The notes under the pieces: generated by a model
Databases searched by the model: none
What the model was told of the DNA's origin: nothing
The model's input: the letters and a program-made list of their open reading frames with translations, nothing else
Made by a program: the position numbers and the translations under genes
Shown here: positions 47,401 through 55,925 of the stretch, in pieces
Layout of the letters: every line of letters begins with the position of its first letter
Position numbering within the stretch: the first letter of the stretch is position 1
Source: JAGPCH01 sp039810605
GTDB lineage: Bacteria > Bacteroidota > Ignavibacteria > Tepidaquicellales > Tepidaquicellaceae
Direction: 5' to 3'
DNA length: 64,000 nt
NCBI GenBank assembly: GCA_039810605.1
Contig: JBDHXH010000004.1
Coordinates: 15,640 to 79,639 of the forward strand

Positions 47401-48765
47401 ATGTCAAAAGTAAAATCAAAATATGTGTGCCAGAATTGCGGCTACAGTTCTGTAAGGTGGAGCGGAAAGTGCCCAGAATGCAATTTGTGGAATACTCTCG
47501 TCGAAGAGATTATTACTATTGACAAAAGGAAAAACTCGTCGAAGACTTCACTAAAAATCAACGAACAAAGTTTCAAACCTCTTTCCGAAGTTGTATCCTC
47601 AAATGAGGCAAGAACTCTAACTCACATTGCAGAACTTGACAGAGTTCTCGGGGGTGGAATTGTTGACGGCTCTGTTATCCTCATCGGCGGTGATCCCGGC
47701 ATCGGCAAATCAACACTGATGCTTCAGATCGCAGATAAGATTTCTGCAAGAAAGATTCTCTATGTTAGCGGCGAAGAGTCAGCTTCACAAATAAAACTGC
47801 GCGCAGACAGACTAAACTACAGACTCGGAAATTTTTTCATATTATCGGAAACAAATCTGGGAATTATCGAAGCTGTTATCGAAAGAGAATTGCCTGATAT
47901 CGTAGTAATTGATTCAATACAGACTGTTTACAGAACCGAAATAGAGAGTGCTCCCGGAACGGTCTCACAGTTGCGCGAATCCACAGCCTTACTGATGAAT
48001 CTTGCAAAGTCAAAAAATTTTTCAGTACTCATAGTCGGACATATTACGAAAGAAGGTTTAATTGCTGGACCGAAAGTTCTGGAACACATGGTTGATGTAG
48101 TCCTTCAATTTGAAGGCGAAAGAACTCATTCGTTCAGAATACTGCGCGGAATAAAAAACAGATTCGGTTCAACAAATGAAATCGGCATTTTCGAAATGAC
48201 AGATGCGGGATTAAGGGAAGTACAAAACCCGAGTGAGGTTTTTTTATCGCAGCGAAATTACGGAGCATCCGGATGCGTCATTTCATCCTCAATGGAGGGA
48301 ACCCGTCCTATATTGATTGAAGTTCAGGCGCTTGTAACATCATCCAATTACGGAATTCCGCAGCGAACTTCGATGGGATTTGATTATAAAAAACTTAGCA
48401 TAATTGTAGCAGTGCTTGAAAAAAAACTCGGACTGCACCTCAACAAATATGACATATTTTTAAACATTGCCGGAGGCGTAAAGATTGATGAACCCGCTAT
48501 TGATCTTGCGGTGGCTATGAGTATTTATTCTTCATTCAAAGATATCCCGGTTGATTCAAATACAGTTCTCATCGGCGAGGTTGGGCTTTCGGGAGAAGTC
48601 AGGACGATTTCTTATCCGGAAAGAAGAATTAATGAAGCAGCAAAACTTGGCTTCAAAAAATTACTCGTCCCAAAGGGAAATCTAAAGAATCTTGACCTTA
48701 AGAGGAGTGATGTGAATATAATCGGAGTTGATAAGCTTTCAGATGCTATCGGGAAAACAATCTGA
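47401..48765 (+). CDS. radA: DNA repair protein RadA (Sms)
   Basis: A 454-residue RecA-like ATPase that helps branch migration of recombination intermediates as a hexameric DnaB-like helicase. It has the N-terminal C4 zinc finger (CQNCGYSSVRWSGKCPEC), Walker A GDPGIGKSTL, Walker B-like DIVVIDSIQT, the RadA-specific KNRFG motif (GIKNRFGSTNEIG), and the C-terminal Lon-protease-like domain (NIAGGVKIDEPAIDLAVAM). Length and order are canonical. ATG 47401. It converges with gntR, whose stop is only 3 bases past its own stop. Confidence 0.97.
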   Translation: MSKVKSKYVCQNCGYSSVRWSGKCPECNLWNTLVEEIITIDKRKNSSKTSLKINEQSFKPLSEVVSSNEARTLTHIAELDRVLGGGIVDGSVILIGGDPGIGKSTLMLQIADKISARKILYVSGEESASQIKLRADRLNYRLGNFFILSETNLGIIEAVIERELPDIVVIDSIQTVYRTEIESAPGTVSQLRESTALLMNLAKSKNFSVLIVGHITKEGLIAGPKVLEHMVDVVLQFEGERTHSFRILRGIKNRFGSTNEIGIFEMTDAGLREVQNPSEVFLSQRNYGASGCVISSSMEGTRPILIEVQALVTSSNYGIPQRTSMGFDYKKLSIIVAVLEKKLGLHLNKYDIFLNIAGGVKIDEPAIDLAVAMSIYSSFKDIPVDSNTVLIGEVGLSGEVRTISYPERRINEAAKLGFKKLLVPKGNLKNLDLKRSDVNIIGVDKLSDAIGKTI

Positions 48766-48768
48766 AAT

Positions 48769-49398
48769 TTATTTATGCAGGTTTGTTAGTGTTCTCTTAA
48801 TCTTTTCGACGTGATTACTCCATAGCTCTATGGCTTCGCCGGTCTTCTTTTGTTTGCAGTATTCCAGAAATTTTCTGTGAGTTGAAATATCATAAGTTTG
48901 AGTGCCGGAAATTTCAAAGATTTCACTAAGCCAGCGTATGTTATGCCTGTACAAACTGTCTATGATACTCAACACAAATTTCATCTTTGAAGGAGAATAG
49001 ATTACAACCGCAAAATCTCTTATCAGATATCCAACTTCTTCAAAGTTCTTACACTTCTCAATCTTATTAAGAATTGAGTGAGCCTTAATAAATGTTGATT
49101 CCTTATACTTCGGAATCGCGCTCTTCAGAAGACGCGGCGCAAGAAGTTCATAAACCATTGCGACCTGATGTATGTATTCTTGGGAAATCTTTTTTACAAA
49201 GACTCCCCTGTTATGTATAACATCAATGTAGCCTTCGCTTTGAAGAATTCGGAATGCTTCTCTCACCGGCACTCTGCTTACGCCAAACATTTTCGCGATT
49301 GATGCCTCTTTCAAATGTTGACCGGACTTGAGATGATTGTATGTTATTTCATGACGGAGATAATTTGCTATGCTATTTACTGACGTACTGCTTTTCAT
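48769..49398 (-). CDS. GntR family transcriptional regulator (FCD-type)
   Basis: A 209-residue repressor-type regulator. The N-terminal winged helix has LKSGQHLKEASIAKMFGVSRVPVREAF and the wing GYIDVIHNRGVFV, matching GntR proteins. The C-terminal helical part (about residues 80-205) fits the FCD ligand-binding domain, which usually senses an organic acid through a metal, though the three-His set is incomplete here. ATG 49398 is chosen because the conserved part begins there; the frame continues 23 codons upstream into promoter sequence. The operator-like palindrome over its own promoter suggests autoregulation. Target pathway unknown. Confidence 0.9.
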   Translation of the reverse strand: MKSSTSVNSIANYLRHEITYNHLKSGQHLKEASIAKMFGVSRVPVREAFRILQSEGYIDVIHNRGVFVKKISQEYIHQVAMVYELLAPRLLKSAIPKYKESTFIKAHSILNKIEKCKNFEEVGYLIRDFAVVIYSPSKMKFVLSIIDSLYRHNIRWLSEIFEISGTQTYDISTHRKFLEYCKQKKTGEAIELWSNHVEKIKRTLTNLHK

Positions 49399-49458
49399 AA
49401 TGTTAAATCCTCGAAAGTTTTTCGGGGAATAGGGAAGTGAGAAGAGACCCAAAAAAAC

Positions 49459-49497
49459 TGTATACAATATAGTAAAAATAATTTGAATATTTCAAAT
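49459..49497 (-). promoter_or_regulatory. gntR promoter with overlapping palindromic operator candidates
   Basis: On the minus strand TTGAAA (49490-49495) and TATATT (49466-49471) are 18 bases apart. The palindrome TGTATACA (49459-49466) abuts the -10 box and resembles FadR/FCD-type GntR operators (core GTNNAC). A second palindrome, ATTTGAA-TAT-TTCAAAT (49481-49497), covers the -35. Either would allow repression of gntR by its own product. The gap 49399-49728 holds otherwise only the promoter of the next plus-strand gene. Confidence 0.5.
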
Positions 49498-49660
49498 ATC
49501 ATTTTTTGCCTTTGGGAATGAGAGGAATGAGATGGATCCGAGCAACATGTTCCCGGGTCTTATTAATTCGCATGAACGGATGCACCATTCAATTTGATAT
49601 CGCTAACTTTAAAACAATATTTTTTAATATCTCCCTGTTTCGAATATTTTTTATTAAAAT

Positions 49661-49689
49661 TTGACAATGCTGAATTTTCTGTATATATT
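49661..49689 (+). promoter_or_regulatory. Near-consensus sigma-70 promoter
   Basis: TTGACA (49661-49666), 17 bases, TATATT (49684-49689), located 40 bases upstream of the ATG of the small Cys-rich exported protein. A GAAGGA ribosome-binding site lies 7 bases before that ATG. This is among the best promoter plus RBS pairs in the window and predicts strong expression. Confidence 0.65.
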
Positions 49690-49728
49690 AGTCCAAATCA
49701 TTTTAAAATATGAAAAGAAGGACCAGTT

Positions 49729-50022
49729 ATGAAAACCATATTTTCATTTCTTGTGTTCTTTATCCTAATCTTCGCAATCTTCCTAAGTTTAAAGAATGCT
49801 TCAGAATCTGCGGTAAAAAATTCTGCAGTTTTGCCTCGACCAAGCTGTAACTACGTAGATCCCTCAACTCAACCAAGCGGTACAACTTTCGACTTTGGCT
49901 GTTCAAACGGCAGTTTTGTAATCTCTAAGCAATGCTGTCAAAATATATGGAACGGAGTTGGCGCTTATCCTCCCGTCAGTACATCGTGTTCCGTTATAGG
50001 TGTATACTGCCCACAAGAATGA
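49729..50022 (+). CDS. Small Cys-rich exported protein
   Basis: A 97-residue secreted or surface peptide. Residues 1-26 form a signal peptide with a long hydrophobic core (FLVFFILIFAIFL). The mature part has six Cys, two adjacent (QCCQNIW), and Pro/Ser/Thr-rich stretches (DPSTQPSGTTF), so it is probably disulfide-bonded. It has a near-consensus promoter and a good ribosome-binding site, unlike most genes here. No family recognised. It lies 95 bases upstream of a T9SS cargo gene. Lanthipeptide or other modified-peptide roles are not supported, as there is no leader motif or modification enzyme nearby. Confidence 0.72.
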   Translation: MKTIFSFLVFFILIFAIFLSLKNASESAVKNSAVLPRPSCNYVDPSTQPSGTTFDFGCSNGSFVISKQCCQNIWNGVGAYPPVSTSCSVIGVYCPQE

Positions 50023-50116
50023 TGATCAATTAGTTACTTTATGTTATCGTTAATTTGTGGGTTCACCCAGAATGAATAACCGAATTTTTCATTTCATTAA
50101 CCATAATAAATAGACT

Positions 50117-51418
50117 ATGAAAATCATTCACATAAATATAACTATATTGTGCCTCCTCCTTAATGTTCAAATTCTCATTTCACAAACATATTCCTGGCAC
50201 ACTCTGGCAAACGCCCCTGCTTCCAATGGCAGGTTCGAGGATATTTTTTTCATTAACACTAATACCGGGTGGGTTGTTGGCAGCAATTTCGGTGGAAAAA
50301 TTTACCGAACGACAGATGGAGGTTCAAGCTGGATACTTTGTGATACAATCAACGGAGACGGACTGCCAAGATGTGTGACATTCATTAACGAAAATACCGG
50401 ATGGATAGGAACTATAGGAACAGTAGGCAGAAGATTAATCAAGACTACGGATGGTGGTCTCACATGGAGCGAAGTTGTTCTGCCCTCGCCTCAACCATCG
50501 GGAATCTGCGGTCTCTTTGCGCTTAATGAAAACTTCATTTTCGGGAGCGGAGCATACTATGGAGACCCTGTTTTTTTAAAATCAACAAATGGGGGCGTAA
50601 CATGGACCACAAAAGATATGAGCGCTTATGCAACAGGACTGGTGGATAATTACTTCTTTTCCCCCGATTCCGGAATTGTTGTTGGTGGCTTGGATACATT
50701 TGTAACGATTCAGAGATCCATAATATTGTTTACATCTGATGGGGGGCAGACTTGGCAATACAAGTATAAAGGTCCAAGGCTTTCAGAACAGGGATGGAAG
50801 ATTTCTTTCCCTGACAGAAATCATGGCTTTGTTTCATTTGAAAAGGGCCAAGCCTTTAACATACAATACTTCGCAAAAACAGCCGACGGCGGACAAACAT
50901 GGACGGACCTCCCTTTTGTCAGCAATGCAAGACAGCAAGGCATTGGATTCGTAAATGAAAATAAAGGCTGGATAGGAGGGGGGAACCAATCGTATGAAAC
51001 GTCAAACGGAGGAATAAATTGGACATTCAATCCCGATGCAGGAGTTAGAGTAAACCGATTCAGATTTTTTGGAGATACTGTCGGTTACGCAATTGGCGCA
51101 ACGGTCTATAAATATTCACAAACTGTTTCGATCCACAATATATCCTCAATTGCAACAGACTATAGTTTGAATCAAAATTTTCCAAATCCATTTAACCCTG
51201 TTACTAAAATTGTTTTTTCGATTCCCAAAGTTCAGTTTGTTTCCCTCAAAATTTTTAATTCAACAGGAGGTGAAGTTGAAACAATTGTAAGCCAGGTGTT
51301 AAAAGAGGGTGTCTATGAAATTAACTGGAATGCACAACAACTCCCAAGCGGGATCTATTTTTATACGTTATACTCTGAACATAATTACCAAAGCAGGAAA
51401 ATGATTCTGCTCAAATGA
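50117..51418 (+). CDS. Secreted BNR/YCF48-type beta-propeller protein with T9SS sorting domain
   Basis: A 433-residue exported protein. Signal peptide residues 1-22 (ends ILISQ). Residues 25-335 contain six or so Asp-box-like repeats (TTDGGSSWIL, TTDGGLTWSE, STNGGVTWTT, TSDGGQTWQY, TADGGQTWTD, TSNGGINWTF), as in the photosystem II assembly factor YCF48/HCF136 propeller and BNR proteins. The C-terminus starts SLNQNFPNPFNPVTKIVFSIP and ends SRKMILLK, an Ignavibacteria-type T9SS sorting domain. The propeller probably binds protein or glycan on the surface. Related in plan to the 878-residue protein at 40163-42799. Confidence 0.9.
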   Translation: MKIIHINITILCLLLNVQILISQTYSWHTLANAPASNGRFEDIFFINTNTGWVVGSNFGGKIYRTTDGGSSWILCDTINGDGLPRCVTFINENTGWIGTIGTVGRRLIKTTDGGLTWSEVVLPSPQPSGICGLFALNENFIFGSGAYYGDPVFLKSTNGGVTWTTKDMSAYATGLVDNYFFSPDSGIVVGGLDTFVTIQRSIILFTSDGGQTWQYKYKGPRLSEQGWKISFPDRNHGFVSFEKGQAFNIQYFAKTADGGQTWTDLPFVSNARQQGIGFVNENKGWIGGGNQSYETSNGGINWTFNPDAGVRVNRFRFFGDTVGYAIGATVYKYSQTVSIHNISSIATDYSLNQNFPNPFNPVTKIVFSIPKVQFVSLKIFNSTGGEVETIVSQVLKEGVYEINWNAQQLPSGIYFYTLYSEHNYQSRKMILLK

Positions 51419-51448
51419 TCCCGGGTTAATAGCCGCTCATAAGATATT

Positions 51449-51916
51449 TCATGCCTCTTCGTGAGGAGCTGCTATCATCTCAAGCGCAAGGAATCTTCTC
51501 TCTTCGGGACTTATTGAACCATAACCCCAAAGTCCTCCGGAAGATTGTGCTACCTGTTTGGCAAGCGTCGGCAGGCTCTTATAAAACTCTTTCGCAAAAT
51601 CAGGATCAAGCTTACCCCATAGATTTCCGAGCTTCTGTAATTCATTGCTGATTTTGTTGCTCCTCTCCGCTGTATCAAAGGGCATTACCTTAATCAACTG
51701 ATTGAGCGAATCGTTAAAAATCTTGTCAACTTCCTGATAATAATTCTGAATGATTGAAGGCATTACCGCTCTGAAGTGAGCAATCTTTGCGCCCCAGTCT
51801 ATTTCCTTTTGATTAACATTACCTTCGGCTCCCGCAATCAGCAGCGTGATAAGAGCAGGTGTCATCAACATTAAGTTGGATTCTTCTTCTGTAAGATTTT
51901 TGAATTCAGGAAGCAT
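51449..51916 (-). CDS. Hypothetical helical protein
   Basis: A 155-residue cytosolic all-helical protein. The segment ALITLLIAGAEGNVNQKEIDWG has the alternating hydrophobic/Asp-Glu look of TerB-like domains, which bind divalent metal through such acidic loops, but the match is partial and I do not assign the family. The rest, with LPTLAKQVAQSSGGLWGYG near the end, is likely conserved in related bacteria. ATG 51916. It converges with the T9SS propeller gene (30 bases) and is divergent from the next gene; no functional clue from neighbours. Confidence 0.7.
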   Translation of the reverse strand: MLPEFKNLTEEESNLMLMTPALITLLIAGAEGNVNQKEIDWGAKIAHFRAVMPSIIQNYYQEVDKIFNDSLNQLIKVMPFDTAERSNKISNELQKLGNLWGKLDPDFAKEFYKSLPTLAKQVAQSSGGLWGYGSISPEERRFLALEMIAAPHEEA

Positions 51917-52178
51917 TTTTTTATTATGTGTTTTAAAATTGAATCAAGAAACAAAAAATCGGCTTAAGTATAAAGGAAAATTTTAAATCATTGTATGTTT
52001 TCTTTGTATAAACAAGAATTTACAGTGAGCCTCTGTCGCCATAACTGTCCTCCGCCAACACCAGTGTCAACTTTTGTCAACTCTACTTACAAATTTATGA
52101 ATTTATAAATCAATTTCTAATTACAATATTGGTTTCAGTTGATTCAAAAACCTCAACATATTTTTCAGACATTTTCAA

Positions 52179-52562
52179 ATGACAAAAACCGGTTCAAAAA
52201 AAGATTCGGAAAGCAAGAAAGGAAGTCTCGGTAAATACTTCATTAGCGGAATCATAGTTGCAGTGCTTTTATATCTTGTGCTGGCGTATGTAAATGACAG
52301 CAAGAACGAAGATACAGAAGCTATAATCTGGCCTGCGGAGGCAGAGTCGCTGTTCGTGAAATCATGCTATGACAAGTATCGCAATCAGGTCAAGGACGAT
52401 CTTTCCAAGCAGGAATTTTCAAAAACTTTCTGCCGGTGTATGCTTGAAAAAATCAAGGCTAAGTATGATGCAGAACATGCTGACATGATGAGTGACGAAG
52501 AAGCAAAACAATGGGGGGCTGACTGCTGGTCGCATGTCCTGAATCCGAATAACCTGAAATAA
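52179..52562 (+). CDS. Single-pass membrane protein of unknown function
   Basis: A 127-residue protein with a basic N-terminus, one membrane helix (about residues 20-41) and a C-terminal outside domain with four Cys (SCYDKY, FCRCMLE, ADCWSHV), likely two disulfides. A small domain of this shape (C-x-n-C-x-C) occurs in uncharacterised membrane proteins. Its stop lies 6 bases before the start of the lipoate ligase gene on the same strand, so they are probably co-transcribed. No motif connects it to lipoylation; function is unknown. Confidence 0.75.
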   Translation: MTKTGSKKDSESKKGSLGKYFISGIIVAVLLYLVLAYVNDSKNEDTEAIIWPAEAESLFVKSCYDKYRNQVKDDLSKQEFSKTFCRCMLEKIKAKYDAEHADMMSDEEAKQWGADCWSHVLNPNNLK

Positions 52563-52568
52563 AATTGT

Positions 52569-53558
52569 ATGCTCCTCATTGATAACCACGATATCAACGA
52601 TCCTGCTATTAATCTTGCGCTTGAAGAATTTTGCGTAAGACACCTTGATATGAGCAATGACTATATGCTCTTTTACATCAATGACCCTTCAATAATCATC
52701 GGTAAACATCAAAATACCATAGAAGAAATTAATGCCGATTTTGTAAATAAAAATAATATTCATTTAGTAAGAAGAATCTCGGGAGGGGGAGCCGTTTATC
52801 ACGACAAAGGCAACCTGAATTTCAGCTTCATGACAAAATATTCTCAATCAAGCATTCACAATTTTAAGTTATTTACCGGTCCTGTAATCCGGGTACTGAA
52901 GGAACTTGGTATTTCTGCTGAACTCAACGGGAGAAATGATATCACCGTCAACGAACGCAAGATTTCAGGCAATGCTCAATTCACAGATACCAAATCAATG
53001 TTCAGTCACGGGACGTTGCTGTTTGATTCGAATATTGAAAACATAGTCAGCGCTTTGAATGTAAAGGATGAAAAGATAATGAGCAAAGGAATAAAATCTG
53101 TAAAAAGCAGAGTCGCAAATATAAAGGAATTTCTTAATGAAGAAATTTCCATTCATGAATTTAAGAAAAGGATTATTGAATCAATTTATGCCAAAACGGG
53201 CATGCATAATTTTGATCTTACTCCGGAACAATGGAAGGCTGTTCATGAACTTTCCGAATCAAAGTACAAGAGCTGGGATTGGAATTATGGAAGATCGCCG
53301 GAGTTTAATGTTCAGAAGATAAAAAGATTTGACTTCGGTCAGATAGATGCACGTATTTACGTAATTGATGGAATTGTAAAAGATTTGAAACTTTACGGAG
53401 ATTTTCTGGGGCATGGAGAAATAAAAGATGTTGAAAGAATTATTATCGGAACGAAATACGAATATAATTCCATATCAGAAATTCTAAGGTACACCGACCT
53501 CACATACTACATTGGCATCAGCGACCCACAGGAGTTCGCACGTTTCCTTACATCGTAA
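52569..53558 (+). CDS. lplA: Lipoate-protein ligase A
   Basis: A 329-residue ligase that activates lipoate with ATP and attaches it to Lys of E2 subunits or glycine-cleavage H protein. The hallmark RRISGGGAVYHDKGNLNFSF is present (RRxSGGGxVYHDxGN), followed by GRNDITVNERKISGNAQF and the C-terminal accessory domain from about residue 245 that large LplA enzymes use for adenylation. Length and domain order are normal. The preceding small membrane protein gene ends 6 bases upstream. A candidate hairpin lies 81 bases past its stop. Confidence 0.93.
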   Translation: MLLIDNHDINDPAINLALEEFCVRHLDMSNDYMLFYINDPSIIIGKHQNTIEEINADFVNKNNIHLVRRISGGGAVYHDKGNLNFSFMTKYSQSSIHNFKLFTGPVIRVLKELGISAELNGRNDITVNERKISGNAQFTDTKSMFSHGTLLFDSNIENIVSALNVKDEKIMSKGIKSVKSRVANIKEFLNEEISIHEFKKRIIESIYAKTGMHNFDLTPEQWKAVHELSESKYKSWDWNYGRSPEFNVQKIKRFDFGQIDARIYVIDGIVKDLKLYGDFLGHGEIKDVERIIIGTKYEYNSISEILRYTDLTYYIGISDPQEFARFLTS

Positions 53559-53578
53559 CGCTCTATTTTGCTCATTTT

Positions 53579-53588
53579 TTGTATACAA
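53579..53588. promoter_or_regulatory. Perfect TTGTATACAA palindrome
   Basis: A 10-bp palindrome with the same core (TGTATACA) as the operator candidate at the gntR promoter. It lies 20 bases past the lplA stop, between convergent genes lplA and recN, where no promoter is evident, so its role is unclear. Confidence 0.4.
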
Positions 53589-53638
53589 TTTTTTATTTTT
53601 TTTCGGGAATCTTTTCCTTATTATTGTAGTTGTCAGAA

Positions 53639-53660
53639 ATGCTTACTGCCAGGTAAGCAT
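53639..53660 (+). terminator. Candidate terminator hairpin downstream of lplA
   Basis: An 8-bp perfect stem (ATGCTTAC / GTAAGCAT, loop TGCCAG) followed by GTTCTTTCAT. The T-tract is weak, so it may be an inefficient terminator for lplA. The rest of the 290-base gap up to recN has no other feature. Confidence 0.45.
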
Positions 53661-53847
53661 GTTCTTTCATATTTGTTCTTCCTTTTAATTGATCTTCACA
53701 CAACGATTAATACGGAATGGATTCCGGACAACGGATTTGAGATATATAAGATGTTATGAAAATGAATATCGTTATTATATATTAATTTACATTCAGTATC
53801 GAAAGTTGTGTGGAGATTTTTTTTGCCGGTAGGTTTGGTCTGTTATA

Positions 53848-55551
53848 TTATGATTTTCCCATTAGTTCTTTTGCGCTTCTCCTTGCGTTTTCCGTAACCT
53901 TATCTCCGCTTATCAGTCCTGCCACTTCATTTATTTTCTCTTCTTCATTAAGAGTTTTTATATTTGCAACAGTAACTCCCTTGTCTTCCTTTTTGCTTAC
54001 GTTAAAATGTCTGCTGCTTAAGCCTGCAATCTGTGGAAGATGTGTAATACAAATTATCTGGTGTGATTCAGATAGTTTTTTTAGTACACGCCCTACCTTC
54101 CGGGCAATATTCCCGCTTATGCCCGAATCTATTTCATCAAATACAAGGATCTCGATTCCATCTTTCCCCGCCAAAGCTGCCTTGATCGCCAACATGACTC
54201 TCGATATTTCTCCACCCGATGCAGCTTTTCTAAGTGGAGAAAAGTCCTGACCTTTATTTGTTCTGATCAAGAATTCTGCATCATCAAATCCGTTACTTCC
54301 AAGTTTTTTTCCTGAATGAACATACATATTGTCGTCATCTCCGGTCTGAACATTAATTTCAATCCTGAATAGTGCATTCTCTAAACCTATCTCTGAAAAA
54401 ATTTCATTTATCCTCTTCGACAATTCGTTTGCTTTTCTTTTTCTTATCCCGCTAATTTGCAGGGCGGACTCAAATAATTTTTCCTTTGTCTCATCCATTT
54501 TCGCTTTGATCTTTTCAATTTCAAAATCAAAATTCTCCGCCAGATTCAATTCCTTTTCCAATATCTCTGCTTTTTCTGCTATTTCGGCTGTAGTCATCCC
54601 TAATTTTTTCTTCAGCCTGTTTATGCTGCTCAATCTGTTTCTAATCTGCTCGATTCTCTCCGGTTCAAAATTAAGCAAATTCAGATACGAATTTATTGAA
54701 CCTGAAGATTCTCTAACTACTATTAATGCCTCCTGAAGTTCATCTATTATTTTTTCCAGTTTCTTATCAAATGAATTTACCTTGTTCAATTCTCTAATTG
54801 CACTATCAAGCATGGAAGCTATGCAATTTTCATCTTCACTTAATAAATTATTTGCGTTTGAAGCCGCAGCTATAATAGTTTCAACATTTTCAAGTTTCTT
54901 CAACTCTTCTTCTAATTCAACATCTTCACCCGGGACAATGTTCAGATTATTAATTTCACTTAACTCATATTCCAGAAAACTCTTTTTGTTTGCATATTCT
55001 TCCTTTTTTGAAATCAAACTCTCATAATTGATTAACATTCTTTTAAATTCTTCAAATCCTGATCTATATTCAGCGGATACTTCTTCAACCGAAGAATAGT
55101 TATCCAGTATTTTGAGATGTGAATCTTTGTTTAAAAGCGACTGGTGTTCATTCTGTGAGTGTATATCTACAATCTTATCACCAAGTAATTTAAGATCAGA
55201 TAAACTCACAAGACTTTCATTTATAAAATTTCTGCTTATCCCCTTTTCCGAGAGTTCTCTCCGTATAATTATTTTTTCATCTGTAAATTCCTCTCCAAGA
55301 ATATCACTTAAAGTTTTTCTCATCTCTTTCATATTCTTTCCCACTACAATTAGTGCTTCTGCAATCAACTTACCCTCTCCTGACCTAATCTTAGAAAAGT
55401 CTGCCCTTTCTCCTAAAATAAGAGACAAAGAGTCAATGATGATTGATTTACCCGCACCTGTTTCCCCAGTAAGAATATTCAATCCATCTGAAAAATTTAT
55501 CTCTGCCTCTTTTATTATCACATAATTTTTGAGATAAAGCCGTACTATCAT
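53848..55551 (-). CDS. recN: DNA repair protein RecN
   Basis: A 567-residue SMC-like ATPase for double-strand-break repair. N-terminal Walker A LTGETGAGKSIIIDSL with INFSDGLNILTG before it, coiled-coil arms (about residues 150-370), and C-terminal signature and Walker B motifs: LRKAASGGEISRVMLAIKA and ILVFDEIDSGISG, then HLPQIAGLSSRH. Length and layout are those of RecN. ATG 55551. It is the neighbour of dnaA on the same strand with a 374-base AT-rich gap between them. Confidence 0.96.
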   Translation of the reverse strand: MIVRLYLKNYVIIKEAEINFSDGLNILTGETGAGKSIIIDSLSLILGERADFSKIRSGEGKLIAEALIVVGKNMKEMRKTLSDILGEEFTDEKIIIRRELSEKGISRNFINESLVSLSDLKLLGDKIVDIHSQNEHQSLLNKDSHLKILDNYSSVEEVSAEYRSGFEEFKRMLINYESLISKKEEYANKKSFLEYELSEINNLNIVPGEDVELEEELKKLENVETIIAAASNANNLLSEDENCIASMLDSAIRELNKVNSFDKKLEKIIDELQEALIVVRESSGSINSYLNLLNFEPERIEQIRNRLSSINRLKKKLGMTTAEIAEKAEILEKELNLAENFDFEIEKIKAKMDETKEKLFESALQISGIRKRKANELSKRINEIFSEIGLENALFRIEINVQTGDDDNMYVHSGKKLGSNGFDDAEFLIRTNKGQDFSPLRKAASGGEISRVMLAIKAALAGKDGIEILVFDEIDSGISGNIARKVGRVLKKLSESHQIICITHLPQIAGLSSRHFNVSKKEDKGVTVANIKTLNEEEKINEVAGLISGDKVTENARRSAKELMGKS

Positions 55552-55925
55552 TATTAAATATTTATATAAGAAATAGAAACAGTAGTAGTATTGTTAATTA
55601 TGTCAGTAAGATTAAGTTTGTAAGCAGACAGTGAGTAATCTGTTCTCAAAACTTGTTAATAAAAATAATCTAATTAAGGAAGATTAACAATTAACAGATA
55701 CGGATTATATTAATTAAAACAAACAATGTCAGCAGATGTGGATAAACGTATAGTTATCAATAATGTATAAACAAAAATATGGGAAGTTATTAGTTAATCA
55801 TTTACTATAACAATGGAAGATAACATCAATATCATTTATTAAAGCTGTGTAGAATTAATTACACTTAATCCAATAAGGTTTGGTAAAGAAATTGTTACAT
55901 CGGAAATGAGGCGAGGGAGTAGTAA
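55552..55925. other. AT-rich gap between dnaA and recN with DnaA-box-like motifs
   Basis: A 374-base gap with no ORF. It contains one perfect consensus DnaA box on the minus strand (TTATCCACA, seen as TGTGGATAA at 55737-55745) and TTGTTAATA at 55653-55661, a 9-mer that recurs three times on the other side of dnaA. A near copy (TTGTTAATT) is at 55591. The very AT-rich flanks could unwind. It may be part of the origin. Confidence 0.5.

Noticed and set aside
49729..50022. RiPP/bacteriocin precursor
   Set aside because: It has a plain signal peptide, no leader/core cleavage motif and no modification or transport enzyme near it.
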